Positions 16,988 through 25,729 of a stretch of 64,000 bases of DNA are shown one piece after another (the first letter of the stretch is position 1; each line of letters starts with the position of its first letter). Source of the DNA: Algoriphagus lacus (GTDB lineage Bacteria; Bacteroidota; Bacteroidia; Cytophagales; Cyclobacteriaceae); NCBI RefSeq assembly GCF_003583985.1, contig NZ_QXML01000007.1, positions 183,698 to 247,697 on the forward strand. The letters are read 5' to 3'. The translations under genes were made by a program, and so were the position numbers. The notes below the pieces were generated by a model, which was not told the origin of the DNA, did not search any database, and was given only the letters and a program-made list of their open reading frames with translations.

Positions 16988-18229
16988 ATGTCCACCGACT
17001 TCCACCAACGATCCCTCTCCTTGCTTTCCGAACAGCTGGCGGAAATGGGAAAAAGCACTGCGGAGCTTATATCTCAAATCTCTGCTTTTCAGATCGCAGT
17101 GCCAAGTTGGGCGCTGGGGGCAGGAGGGACGCGTTTTGGACGATTTTCTATCGGTGGTGAGCCTAGGAATCTGGAGGAAAAGTTGGAGGATATAGGTCTA
17201 TTGGCGAAGCTGACCAAACGGACGGATGCGGTTTCCCTCCATATTCCCTGGGATATTCCAAAAGATACTCAAGCCATCAAGGAAAAAGCCAGTAGCCTCG
17301 GAATCAGCTTTGATGCAATGAACAGCAATACGTTCCAGGATTACGGACAGGCACTAACTTATAAAATGGGTTCGCTCAGTAATGCAGATGCAGCCACCCG
17401 GAAGCAAGCTGTGGAGCATAATCTTCAGGTTATAGAGATCGGAAAAAGTCTGGGCAGCAAAGGGTTGACCGTTTGGTTGGCAGATGGGAGTAATTTTCCG
17501 GGACAGGCCCATTTCCGAAAAGCCCTGGAATGGACTACTGATTCCCTTAAAGAAATCTATGGAGGGATGCCGGGGGATTGGAAATTGTTGTTGGAATACA
17601 AACCTTACGAACCCAATTTTTACCATACCGTGATCCCGGATTGGGGGACATCTTCGCTGATCTGCCGACAACTTGGAGACCGGGCCAAGGTTCTCGTTGA
17701 CCTAGGGCATCACCTGCCCAACACCAACATCGAACAGATTGTGGCCACCTTGATGCATCAGAATCTATTGGCAGGTTTTCACTTCAATGACAGCAAATAC
17801 GGTGACGATGATCTGAGTACAGGGAGTATTAAGCCGTATCAGTTGTTTTTGATTTTCTGCGAACTGATCGGAGGGGCAGCCGATGGTGCCCAAAACTGGA
17901 ACTCGATATCCTGGATGATCGATGCGAGTCATAATACCAAGGACCCTTTGGAAGATTTGATTCAGGCACTGGAAGCAATTTCCCAGGCTTATGCCAAGGC
18001 GCTGTTGGTAGATCGGGAAAAACTCACACATTGTCAGCTTTCAGGGGATACGGTCGGTGCCCAGGCGGTTTTGCAGGAAGCTTTCCTGACTGATGTCAGA
18101 GCTTTGGTCAGGGAAGCAAGAATACAAAGTGGAGGAGAGCCTAATCCTTTGGCCTTTTATCGCAGGGAAAAAATCCGGGAGAAACTGATTGCTCAGCGTG
18201 GGAAAAATGCCCAGGCGAGTGGGCTTTGA
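16988..18229 (+). CDS. rhaI: L-rhamnose isomerase, RhaI type
   Basis: A 413-aa TIM-barrel isomerase of the xylose-isomerase-like superfamily, like the Pseudomonas stutzeri type rather than E. coli RhaA. Recognisable elements are FQIAVPSWALGAGGTRFGRF at the N-terminus, the metal-ligand strands LLEYKPYEP and VLVDLGHH, and HFNDSKYGDDDLSTGS. The predicted reaction is L-rhamnose to L-rhamnulose, first step of the pathway completed by the kinase and RhaEW across the divergent promoter. About 150 bp of low-information sequence separates it from the small membrane protein gene. Its stop codon directly abuts the stop of the convergent sulfatase gene. Confidence 0.93.
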   Translation: MSTDFHQRSLSLLSEQLAEMGKSTAELISQISAFQIAVPSWALGAGGTRFGRFSIGGEPRNLEEKLEDIGLLAKLTKRTDAVSLHIPWDIPKDTQAIKEKASSLGISFDAMNSNTFQDYGQALTYKMGSLSNADAATRKQAVEHNLQVIEIGKSLGSKGLTVWLADGSNFPGQAHFRKALEWTTDSLKEIYGGMPGDWKLLLEYKPYEPNFYHTVIPDWGTSSLICRQLGDRAKVLVDLGHHLPNTNIEQIVATLMHQNLLAGFHFNDSKYGDDDLSTGSIKPYQLFLIFCELIGGAADGAQNWNSISWMIDASHNTKDPLEDLIQALEAISQAYAKALLVDREKLTHCQLSGDTVGAQAVLQEAFLTDVRALVREARIQSGGEPNPLAFYRREKIREKLIAQRGKNAQASGL

Positions 18230-19669
18230 TTAATTCAATGTCCTCTGGAGGATAATTGGTTTTCCGGTAGCCTTGGAAATCGGGAGATTAGCCTTCGTGT
18301 CTTCCAGCCAATTCAAAAGTAACGCATAGAGCTCTGCGGCTTTTTGAGGTTCTTTGGATTTTAAATCATTGGTTTCTGATTTATCGATTTTAAGGTGGTA
18401 TAGTTCAGCCTTTTGATTTTCGTAGTGCAAAATCAGTTTCCAATCCCCCAAACGAATGGCTGCGGCTGGTTTTCCCAATTGATTGGAGAAATGGGGGTAG
18501 TGCCAGTACATGGCTTTTTCACGGGTAGCCAAACGATTTTCAAACAATACAGAGGAAAGTGATTGACCGTCCCAAGACTTTTGTGGTGTAAGTCCAGCTA
18601 GTTCTGCAAAAGTGGGGGCAAAGTCCAAATTGGAAGTGGGAAAGGCGGTAACTCCGGGCGCTATTTTATCTGGCCAGTAGGTGATCAAAGGCACCCGAAT
18701 ACCTCCTTCATAGGGGTGGCCTTTCCATTTCCGTAAAGGATCCAGATGGGTTGGGGTAGGTCCAAGTTCCGGTAGTCCCACTCCGCCGTTATCCGACGTG
18801 AAAATGATCAAGGTGTTTTTGTCCAGGCCTTGGGATTTAAGTTTTTCCAAGATCAACCCGATTCCATCGTCCACTGATTCGATCATGGCCGCATAATATG
18901 GATTGTACTTACCTTCAAACTGCTCGTACTTTCGGAGGTACTTACTGACTTTGTCCCCTCTGGGCACTACAAACACATGGGGAGCAGAATAGCTTAGAAA
19001 TAAGAAAAAGGGCGTTTTGGCTGATTTTTGATCCAAAAAGTCTAAAGCGTAGGAGGTGAGCTGGTCCGTGAGGTAATTTTTTCCAGAGTCTAAAAACTCC
19101 CTCTGATAACTGTCTGCAAAAATACCGTAGTGATAGTAGTCCAGCCCATTTTTTCCAATCATCCGGGTAAAATCAAAACCCTGAGCCCAAGGCGTCTGAT
19201 CCTCTTGATTTCCCAAGTGCCACTTTCCAATCATAGCAGTTTGATAGCCTTTTTCCTTAAAAAGTTCCGCTAAGGTGAGTTGGCTTCCTTCCAAAAAAGG
19301 ATTCCAAATTGCCGGATCAATTGCCACAGTGTCTGCTTTTCGGTTTCCAGCGATGAAGTTTGTCAAGTGAAATCTCGTGGAGTGGATGCCTGTTAATAAT
19401 CCAGCCCTAGAAGGAGAACAAACGGGACTGGATGAATAGGCGTCAGTAAATTTCAACCCATTCTTGGCTAGGAAATCCAGGTGGGGAGACTCCTGAAAAG
19501 GATTGCCATAAGAAGGCAAATCTGTATACCCAAGGTCATCTGTGAGAATAAAAAGAATATTTGGTCTTGAGGTTTCCGGGTGAGCCTGGCTTTTCAAGGA
19601 AGTAAATAGCGCCCAAATAAGACATAAATTCCCTATGGATTTTCGAATAGAATAACTGGTTGTCTCCAT
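18230..19669 (-). CDS. Secreted arylsulfatase-type sulfatase
   Basis: A 479-aa protein with an N-terminal export signal (hydrophobic segment around residues 11-27). The metal-binding opening NILFILTDDLGYTDLPSYG is followed by the active-site motif PVCSPSRAGLLTG. Its cysteine (about residue 84) is the one converted to formylglycine in the C-x-P-S-R class. GKWHLG and FTSDNGG are further family motifs. It should hydrolyse sulfate esters in the periplasm, probably on algal sugars. Convergent with rhaI without any gap, it shares a 38-bp divergent region with the SMP-30 gene, so co-regulation is possible. Confidence 0.93.
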   Translation of the reverse strand: METTSYSIRKSIGNLCLIWALFTSLKSQAHPETSRPNILFILTDDLGYTDLPSYGNPFQESPHLDFLAKNGLKFTDAYSSSPVCSPSRAGLLTGIHSTRFHLTNFIAGNRKADTVAIDPAIWNPFLEGSQLTLAELFKEKGYQTAMIGKWHLGNQEDQTPWAQGFDFTRMIGKNGLDYYHYGIFADSYQREFLDSGKNYLTDQLTSYALDFLDQKSAKTPFFLFLSYSAPHVFVVPRGDKVSKYLRKYEQFEGKYNPYYAAMIESVDDGIGLILEKLKSQGLDKNTLIIFTSDNGGVGLPELGPTPTHLDPLRKWKGHPYEGGIRVPLITYWPDKIAPGVTAFPTSNLDFAPTFAELAGLTPQKSWDGQSLSSVLFENRLATREKAMYWHYPHFSNQLGKPAAAIRLGDWKLILHYENQKAELYHLKIDKSETNDLKSKEPQKAAELYALLLNWLEDTKANLPISKATGKPIILQRTLN

Positions 19670-19707
19670 GACTTTAAGTTAACTTGGTAAAAAGAAACAG
19701 CCTAATA

Positions 19708-20721
19708 ATGAAAGCTTTCTCAAAATCCTTTGTTTTTCTGATTTTACTATCCTGTGCATCTCCTAAAAAGGAGGAAGTCAAGGAAAATAAAATTTTCCAA
19801 ACCATCGGTTCCGTGGAGCGGCTCGATTCCGCAGTCAATTCCCTGATTCCCGCTGATGCACAGATTGAAGTGTTGGCTTCCGGTTTCGAATGGGCTGAGG
19901 GCCCGCTTTGGCTGGAGGATCAACAAGCACTGATTTTTACCGATGTACCTACCAACAAAATCTGGAAATGGACGGAAAAAGACAGTCTTTCCCTGTTTCT
20001 TACTCCTTCAGGCTACCTTGGTGACCGAACAGATAAAGGGGAACCTGGAGCCAATGGTCTGGCAATGGATGCACTGGGTAATCTCATCCTTTGTCAGCAT
20101 GGGGAAAGGCAAGTAGGGAAAATGAAAGCTGCACTCGATGCGCCAAGGCCGGAATTTGAAGCCTTGGCTACCGGGTATGAGGGCAAGCGATTCAACAGTC
20201 CCAACGATTTGGCATTCAATTCCAAAGGTCAACTTTTCTTTACCGATCCGCCTTATGGAATGGATCCTTGGGATGTTAAAGAGTTGGATTTTCAGGGAGT
20301 TTATCGGTTGGATGCAGACGGAAAAGTCACACTTCTGGTGGATTCGCTCAGTCGGCCAAACGGCATTGCATTGAGCCCGGATGAGTCCAAGTTTTATATC
20401 GCTCAGTCTGATCCGGAGAAAGCCCGTTATTATGAATATTCCTTGGATGAAAACGGGAATGTGGTCGCCGGAAAAGTTTTGCTTGATGTCACAGCTTTGC
20501 AGAGCGAAAGCAAAAAGGGTCTTCCTGATGGCCTGAAAGTGCATTCCAATGGGACGCTTTTCGCAACAGGTCCGGGAGGAGTGTTGGTAATCAGTCCTGA
20601 AGGAAAACACCTGGGTACAATCCTAACTGAAAATGGAACTGCAAACTGTGGATTTGATTCCGGAGAAAAATACCTCTACATGACAGCAGATTCCTACCTG
20701 ATGAGGATACCCTTGAAGTAA
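19708..20721 (+). CDS. SMP-30/gluconolactonase-family lipoprotein
   Basis: Starting at ATG 19708 (an upstream TTG is less likely), the 337-aa product has a short signal with the lipobox FLILLSC, so it is a predicted lipoprotein. The rest is a six-bladed propeller of the SMP-30/LRE type: GFEWAEGPLWLEDQQALIFTD, FNSPNDLAFNSKGQLFFTDP, LSRPNGIALSPDE and GLPDGLKVHSNGTLFATGPG. These carry the acidic and Asn metal ligands of lactonases. The likely activity is hydrolysis of sugar lactones, which fits neighbouring oxidoreductases that could make them. Divergent from the sulfatase gene. Confidence 0.9.
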   Translation: MKAFSKSFVFLILLSCASPKKEEVKENKIFQTIGSVERLDSAVNSLIPADAQIEVLASGFEWAEGPLWLEDQQALIFTDVPTNKIWKWTEKDSLSLFLTPSGYLGDRTDKGEPGANGLAMDALGNLILCQHGERQVGKMKAALDAPRPEFEALATGYEGKRFNSPNDLAFNSKGQLFFTDPPYGMDPWDVKELDFQGVYRLDADGKVTLLVDSLSRPNGIALSPDESKFYIAQSDPEKARYYEYSLDENGNVVAGKVLLDVTALQSESKKGLPDGLKVHSNGTLFATGPGGVLVISPEGKHLGTILTENGTANCGFDSGEKYLYMTADSYLMRIPLK

Positions 20722-20767
20722 TAAGGATAGGAAGTAAGGATTGTCCAAAGCCAGGCCGGGTCGAGGC

Positions 20768-22087
20768 CTAGATTTTCGGCAATACCCAAGGCTCTCGATA
20801 TTCAGGCCAGATCAAGTCATTGGCCTGTGAATTCCCGATGAACTGTCTCTTTTCGTCATCCCAAATTACCTGGTCTGCCCCGATTCGGGCGGCGATATTG
20901 GGAATGTGTGCGTGGAGGGCGGCAATTCTTCCGGCTTCCGGTGGACAATTGGGTTGGTTTCGGCTTTTAATACATTCGACAAAATTGGCTACGTGGAGAT
21001 TGTGCGATTCCGTCGTTCCTTCCAGTTTTTTTGCTTCGCATTTCGGCGCTTTAGTGGTACCATCCCATTCCGGATAGATTTCGTAACCGCTGCGGTTGAC
21101 TACCAGGGTGCCTTTTTCGCCAACGTAGGCGATTCCATAGGGTTTGTTGTAAGGTCCGGTCTGCAATCCTCCGTTCATGTCATAGTTGATCAGAAAGTCC
21201 TTTTTGGGAAAAAGAACATTCATGGTATCAAAGGTGTCTCGGTCCCGATTCTCCTTATTCACATTGTTGGCATAAGTCAAGACAGTGGAGGGTGCGGAAG
21301 GGTTTTCTTCCACCCAAATCGCCATATCCAAAAGATGTACTCCCCAGTCTGACATCAAACCTCCTCCATAATCCCAGAAATGCCTCCAGCTCCCGTGAAA
21401 GCGGTTGGGATTAAATTCCCTCTTGGGAGCCGGGCCTAGCCAAAAATCATAATCCACCCCGGTAGGAATAGGGGTAGCGGGTTTAATTTCATTTCCCAGG
21501 CCATAATTGAAATTGGACCAAATATTCACCTTCCGGATTTTTCCAAGGTGGCCGTTTTTTACAAAATCTCTTGATTCCAGAAATGCCTGTCCGGCCCGTT
21601 GCTGTTGCCCAACTTGGATGATCCGTTGGTACTGAGATCCGGCTTTGGCGATTAGGTCACATTCTCCTATCGAATTTGCCATGGGCTTTTCAACGTAGAC
21701 GTCTTTTCCCGCAGCACAGGCAGTCACCGCAATCAGACAATGCCAATGGTCAGGCGTGCCGATAATGACCGCATCCAGGTCTTTTTTCTCCAGCAATTTC
21801 CTAAAATCCGTGTAGCGCTCCGGCCTTTTTCCGGTTGCATCTTCGACTTCCTTCAGTCGTTTGTCAAGTACGTTTTGGTCCACATCGCAGATCGCAACAC
21901 AATCGACTTCCGGCAAGGCCAGGTGATGGCGCAGAATTCCAAAGCCCATGTTGTTGGCACCTACTAAAGCCAACCTAATTCGGTCGCTCGGAGAGATTCT
22001 TTGACGTGCTTGAAGAAGAGCCGGGGAAAGCCAAAGTCCCCCTGCCAACAGACCTGTTGTTTTTAGAAAGTTTCTGCGATTTGCCAT
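20768..22087 (-). CDS. Tat-exported Gfo/Idh/MocA-family oxidoreductase
   Basis: A 439-aa protein with a twin-arginine signal (NRRNFLKTTGLLAGGLWLSP). The Rossmann domain starts with RLALVGANNMGFGILRHH, then VAICDVDQNVLD and the EKPMANSIGECD dinucleotide/catalytic region. The C-terminal domain carries RFHGSWRHFWDYGGG and GLMSDWGVHLLDMAIW. Tat export implies folding with a bound NAD(P) and action in the periplasm. Such exported enzymes occur with sugar 3-keto pathways. It converges on the SMP-30 gene. Its long upstream gap contains the repeat array described separately. Confidence 0.92.
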   Translation of the reverse strand: MANRRNFLKTTGLLAGGLWLSPALLQARQRISPSDRIRLALVGANNMGFGILRHHLALPEVDCVAICDVDQNVLDKRLKEVEDATGKRPERYTDFRKLLEKKDLDAVIIGTPDHWHCLIAVTACAAGKDVYVEKPMANSIGECDLIAKAGSQYQRIIQVGQQQRAGQAFLESRDFVKNGHLGKIRKVNIWSNFNYGLGNEIKPATPIPTGVDYDFWLGPAPKREFNPNRFHGSWRHFWDYGGGLMSDWGVHLLDMAIWVEENPSAPSTVLTYANNVNKENRDRDTFDTMNVLFPKKDFLINYDMNGGLQTGPYNKPYGIAYVGEKGTLVVNRSGYEIYPEWDGTTKAPKCEAKKLEGTTESHNLHVANFVECIKSRNQPNCPPEAGRIAALHAHIPNIAARIGADQVIWDDEKRQFIGNSQANDLIWPEYREPWVLPKI

Positions 22088-22396
22088 GGGATAGGTTGGG
22101 TTTATCAGGTTAATAGCGGATTCTGGATTTTTAAGATAGAGGAAAAACAGTCGGATTAGAAACTCAACTTAGCGGAAAGTTTGTGAATCAGGATTTCTGT
22201 AAAACAAATTTTCAAAAAGTGTGAATATCTCAGAAAAAACGGTGGATAACCTGTTCGTTTACGGGACTTTTTTTGGGGAAAAATTGTGTAAAAGTTTTTA
22301 GTTTAAAAGTTGGAATCTGTCTGAAATTCAGCCAACTTTAAATCATCAAGTAAGAGATAAAAGGCCGGAAATAAGATTCCGGATCAATGTTTGAAA

Positions 22397-22865
22397 GTTT
22401 GAGATCGGGCGCAAAGGGGGGCTTATCGCAAGGTAAGTTTCTGAGACGGGTAACCGCAGAAGTGCCAAAAAACGATTGACCTGAATTTGACGAAATCTTC
22501 GGATAGAATCAAATTTCCGGGCATAAAGGATTGGCTGAGCAATCGGTCGATTGAAAGAGGAAACTCCAGAAGTGCAACCAACCGGATTAATCAGAGGCTG
22601 TTATTCTTCGGGATAAAAGCAAATCAATCGGGCACAAAGGAACAGCTACTTAGGTGTGGCGGTTTGCAACGGGTGACCGCAGAAGTGCAAAAACAGATCG
22701 GCCCAAGGTTTTGTCTTCGGACTTAATCAGGATTCCGGGCATGAAGGAGTTTTTCGAAAGGAAAGTTTGAGACGGGCAACCGCAGAAGTGCAAAAGGATT
22801 TCCAAAACTGGGACATTCTCTTCGGAGAGGCTTTGAACATTTGATTTTGAACTGGGCAACTGGGG
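22397..22865 (+). repeat. Degenerate tandem repeat array (about 103-113 bp period)
   Basis: Four copies of a core close to ACGGGYAACCGCAGAAGTGC occur at 22443-22470, 22553-22577, 22668-22693 and 22769-22795. The CAGAAG word recurs at 110, 113 and 103 bp. Each core is followed at a similar distance by TCTTCGG. The first three copies then have a TCCGGGCA-AAGGA element (copy 2 varies). A partial copy precedes the array (from 22397) and another follows (to 22865). No credible ORF spans it. The rest of the gap (22088-22396) shows nothing I recognise. Function unknown. Confidence 0.75.
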
Positions 22866-22921
22866 ATAGTCAAAATAACTGTAGCTTGAAACGATTTGAA
22901 GATTACGGTTTTTAAGTCGTT

Positions 22922-22957
22922 AAATGGGAAGCTTTCTACAAGAAATGCTTCCCATTT
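22922..22957 (+). terminator. Terminator-like hairpin between the repeat array and the sulfatase gene
   Basis: AAATGGGAAGC and GCTTCCCATTT form a perfect 11-bp stem with a 14-nt loop, followed by CTGTTTTA on the plus strand. No plus-strand protein gene ends nearby, so it may end a transcript of the repeat array. It also argues that the sulfatase gene starts downstream of it, at 22992. Confidence 0.6.
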
Positions 22958-22991
22958 CTGTTTTATAGGCCTCTGTGTTATATTTTCGCCT

Positions 22992-24443
22992 ATGAAACAA
23001 CTTTCCCTGTCGATCCTGGCATTGCTTGGCTGCGTGTTCGTTTTTAGCAGCTTTTATTTTCCTTTCCAAATAGAATCTGAAGGCAATCCTAACGTGATTT
23101 TTATCCTAGCTGATGACCTTGGCTATGGTGATGTTGGATTTTTAGGACAGAAATACATCGAGACACCAAATATTGACCGCTTGGCCGCTGAGGGAATGGT
23201 TTTTACCAAGCATTATGCCGGTGCGCCTGTTTGTGCTCCTTCCAGATCTGCACTGTTGACGGGTTTGCATACCGGTCATACTCCGGTAAGAGGTAATTTT
23301 GAGGTTCAACCCGAAGGGCAATATCCCATGCCGGATACGCTGCAGACGTTGAGCAAGATTTTCCAGCAGGCCGGGTATGCGACTGGAGCTTTTGGCAAAT
23401 GGGGCCTTGGTTTTGTCGGTACTTCCGGTGACCCTGGCAATCAGGGATTTGAGGAGTTTTATGGCTACAACTGTCAGCGTTATGCCCACCGGTATTATCC
23501 AGCTTACCTATGGCAAAATCAGTCCAAGGTAAACCTGCCCGGTAATGACTGGACTACCAAAACCACCTATGCCCCGGATCTGATTCAGGAAAAGACCTTA
23601 ACATTTTTGGAGGAGAATAAGGATAAGCCCTTCTTTCTCTTTATGCCGATCGTAACTCCTCATGCCGAACTTGCTGCACCGGATGATGCGATATTTCAAA
23701 AGTACCGGGCCAAGTTTGGCGAGGAAAAGCCTCATCAGGCTCCCGAAGGAGGTGACTATGGACCGGAAATGAAAATTCCGGGCTATCAGTCCGAACCTTA
23801 TCCTCATGCAGCTTTTGCTGCCATGGTCGGGCGAATTGACCGATATGTAGGTGAAGTAGTTGCCAAACTGGAAGAACTTGGTCTTTCCGAAAATACCATC
23901 ATCGTGTTCACTTCCGACAACGGAGCGCACTTTGAAGGAGGTGCGGATCCGGAGTTTTTTGACAGCAATGGCCCGTTTCGTGGATTGAAAAGGGACCTGT
24001 ATGATGGAGGAATCCATGTTCCCCTGATTGTGAAATGGCCAGGAAAAGTTAAAGCAGGAAGTCAATCCGATCATGTTTCTGCCTTTTGGGATTGGTTGCC
24101 GACTTTTGCCGAGCTTTTGGATCAACCTGCGCCGAAAGGAATTGACGGAGTCTCTTTTTTGCCTTCCTTGTTGGGTAAATCGGGTCAGAAAAAGCATGAC
24201 TTTCTGTATTGGGAATTTCATGAATTGGGAGGAAGGCAAGCAGTGCTGAAAGATGGCTGGAAGTTGGTCAAGTATCAGGTTAAAGATCCGCTGAAAACAA
24301 CCACAGAGCTGTTTGATTTGTCCAAAGATCCAGGGGAGAAGGTTGATTTGTCTGGAAAAAATCCTGAAAAGGTGAAAGAATTGGAAGCCTTAATTACGCA
24401 TGCACATCGGCCGAATCCTGTATTTCAACTCTTTAAACAATAA
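22992..24443 (+). CDS. Secreted arylsulfatase-type sulfatase
   Basis: I start at ATG 22992, because the in-frame extension upstream crosses a terminator-like hairpin and lacks conserved sequence. The 483-aa product begins with a signal peptide (QLSLSILALLGCVFVFSS). It has the sulfatase opening NVIFILADDLGYGDVGFLG and the formylglycine motif PVCAPSRSALLTG (Cys about 81). GKWGLGFVG, FTSDNGAHFEGG and a C-terminal ELFDLSKDPGE segment are typical of arylsulfatase A-like enzymes. It should remove sulfate from a secreted or dietary polysaccharide in the periplasm. It is monocistronic, with its own terminator. Confidence 0.93.
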   Translation: MKQLSLSILALLGCVFVFSSFYFPFQIESEGNPNVIFILADDLGYGDVGFLGQKYIETPNIDRLAAEGMVFTKHYAGAPVCAPSRSALLTGLHTGHTPVRGNFEVQPEGQYPMPDTLQTLSKIFQQAGYATGAFGKWGLGFVGTSGDPGNQGFEEFYGYNCQRYAHRYYPAYLWQNQSKVNLPGNDWTTKTTYAPDLIQEKTLTFLEENKDKPFFLFMPIVTPHAELAAPDDAIFQKYRAKFGEEKPHQAPEGGDYGPEMKIPGYQSEPYPHAAFAAMVGRIDRYVGEVVAKLEELGLSENTIIVFTSDNGAHFEGGADPEFFDSNGPFRGLKRDLYDGGIHVPLIVKWPGKVKAGSQSDHVSAFWDWLPTFAELLDQPAPKGIDGVSFLPSLLGKSGQKKHDFLYWEFHELGGRQAVLKDGWKLVKYQVKDPLKTTTELFDLSKDPGEKVDLSGKNPEKVKELEALITHAHRPNPVFQLFKQ

Positions 24444-24469
24444 AAACGGGAGCTCAAGAGCCCCCGTTT
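24444..24469 (+). terminator. Intrinsic terminator of the sulfatase gene
   Basis: AAACGGG and CCCGTTT bracket a GAGCTC-containing loop immediately after the sulfatase stop. The tail is T/C-rich rather than a pure T-run. Confidence 0.7.
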
Positions 24470-24529
24470 CCTTACCCAATCATTTACTTATTACCCTATA
24501 AGTTATTCTAAGATAGCTTCTGTCCGGAA

Positions 24530-25111
24530 TCAACTATCCTTGTCTGACCTGCCTGATAAATCTTTCCATTTCCAGACTACGATTGCCCATTCCTGAATCG
24601 TATCCCGGAAAATGTGAATGGTTTCAAAACCAACCCGATGGTGGGCGTTCAGTGAACGGAGATTGGAAGTGGCGATTTCGGTAATTCCAAACTCGTATTT
24701 TCCTGAAAATTTTTTCCGGTATTCGGCATACATCTGATCAAAGAGGCCTTGCCCCCTGTAGTTTTTTCCCACACAGATTTGTCCGATGACCAGATAATCC
24801 AGCGCAGAAATAGGCTGACCATCCACTTTTAACTGATCAAATTGCTCAAACATTGGCACGAGCACCGGAATAACCGCTCTGGACGCTTTCGTCATGGCTA
24901 AGATGTAGCCTGCCACCTGATCTCCGTCTTTGGCAATCACATGGGCAGCCAGTTCGTTCATTGCAGTTAATTGTTCCAGCGAATGCTTGACGGTAACAAA
25001 ACCCTGCTCTGATTTTTCTATAGGGGAAAGGTTCTGAAAGAGATTGGCCTCCTGGAGCTCCAGGATTCCTTTTAGCTCTGATTCATTTTCGGCGCTTTTG
25101 ATCTGAATCAT
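24530..25111 (-). CDS. GNAT-family N-acetyltransferase
   Basis: A 193-aa cytoplasmic protein with the GNAT fold. The central strand HVIAKDGDQVAGYILAM is followed by DYLVIGQICVGKNYRGQGLFDQMYAEYR, which contains the acetyl-CoA pyrophosphate loop (Q/R-x-x-G-x-G/A as YRGQGL). A late strand, EIATSNLRSLNAHHRVGFETIH, is the typical Asn-containing element. The substrate is not predictable. The gene stands alone between two plus-strand genes. Confidence 0.88.
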   Translation of the reverse strand: MIQIKSAENESELKGILELQEANLFQNLSPIEKSEQGFVTVKHSLEQLTAMNELAAHVIAKDGDQVAGYILAMTKASRAVIPVLVPMFEQFDQLKVDGQPISALDYLVIGQICVGKNYRGQGLFDQMYAEYRKKFSGKYEFGITEIATSNLRSLNAHHRVGFETIHIFRDTIQEWAIVVWKWKDLSGRSDKDS

Positions 25112-25248
25112 GGATGGGATTTTTCAGGGAAACTAACCGAAAAAAGCTACTTTTTCCAAGCTTTGGACTGATGCTTTACCATTTATCCCAAGCAGGATGG
25201 ATTGATTTTTAAATTGATTAGTTTTAGCCAAATCAACCCAAAAAATCT

Positions 25249-25611
25249 ATGAAGTTCAATCGCATTTTCTTTGGCATTTGGTTCTTCCTGTTTGCCCTTT
25301 TTGCATACTGGCAATTCAATGACCCCGATCCGGAAGTTTGGGTAAGTATCTATGGTGTTGCCATGATTTTTTGCCTGCTCGGTACGCGGGGAATTTTCCC
25401 CAAAATCCCACTTACCTTAGTCATAATCCTATGTCTTCTTGGTGCAGTGTATTTCTTTCCGGGCGGAGTCGGGGATTGGATTGCTCAGGAATGGGCCCAA
25501 AAAGACCTAACTATGAAAACTCCCCAAATGGAGGAAAATCGCGAGACATTTGGCTTATTGTCCATTGCCTTGGTTTTGAGTCCGGCCTTATATCGAGCAT
25601 TGAAAAAATAA
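25249..25611 (+). CDS. TMEM220-family small membrane protein
   Basis: A 120-aa protein with four hydrophobic segments. The start MKFNRIFFGIWFFLFALFAY and the loop WQFNDPDPEVWVSIYG are diagnostic of the transmembrane 220 family (a conserved N-D-P-D motif after helix 1). The function of the family is unknown. It precedes the NIPSNAP gene by about 120 bp on the same strand, with no obvious terminator between them, so they could be co-transcribed. Confidence 0.85.
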   Translation: MKFNRIFFGIWFFLFALFAYWQFNDPDPEVWVSIYGVAMIFCLLGTRGIFPKIPLTLVIILCLLGAVYFFPGGVGDWIAQEWAQKDLTMKTPQMEENRETFGLLSIALVLSPALYRALKK

Positions 25612-25729
25612 GACCAACACGAAAAATGAGCTGGAATCCAGAAAGGGAATTGTCTTTCAATCTATAGATAGAATTTCTTCAATAACTAATCAATCAAACA
25701 ATTTGTCAATTCATAAACCTACAGACCTA

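Noticed and set aside
22397..22865. CRISPR-like array
   Set aside because: Copies are degenerate, long (about 110 bp) and lack identical short repeats with uniform spacers; no cas genes nearby.
22896..22991. N-terminal extension of the second sulfatase
   Set aside because: It crosses a perfect terminator-like hairpin and would put the signal peptide inside the protein; ATG 22992 is better.
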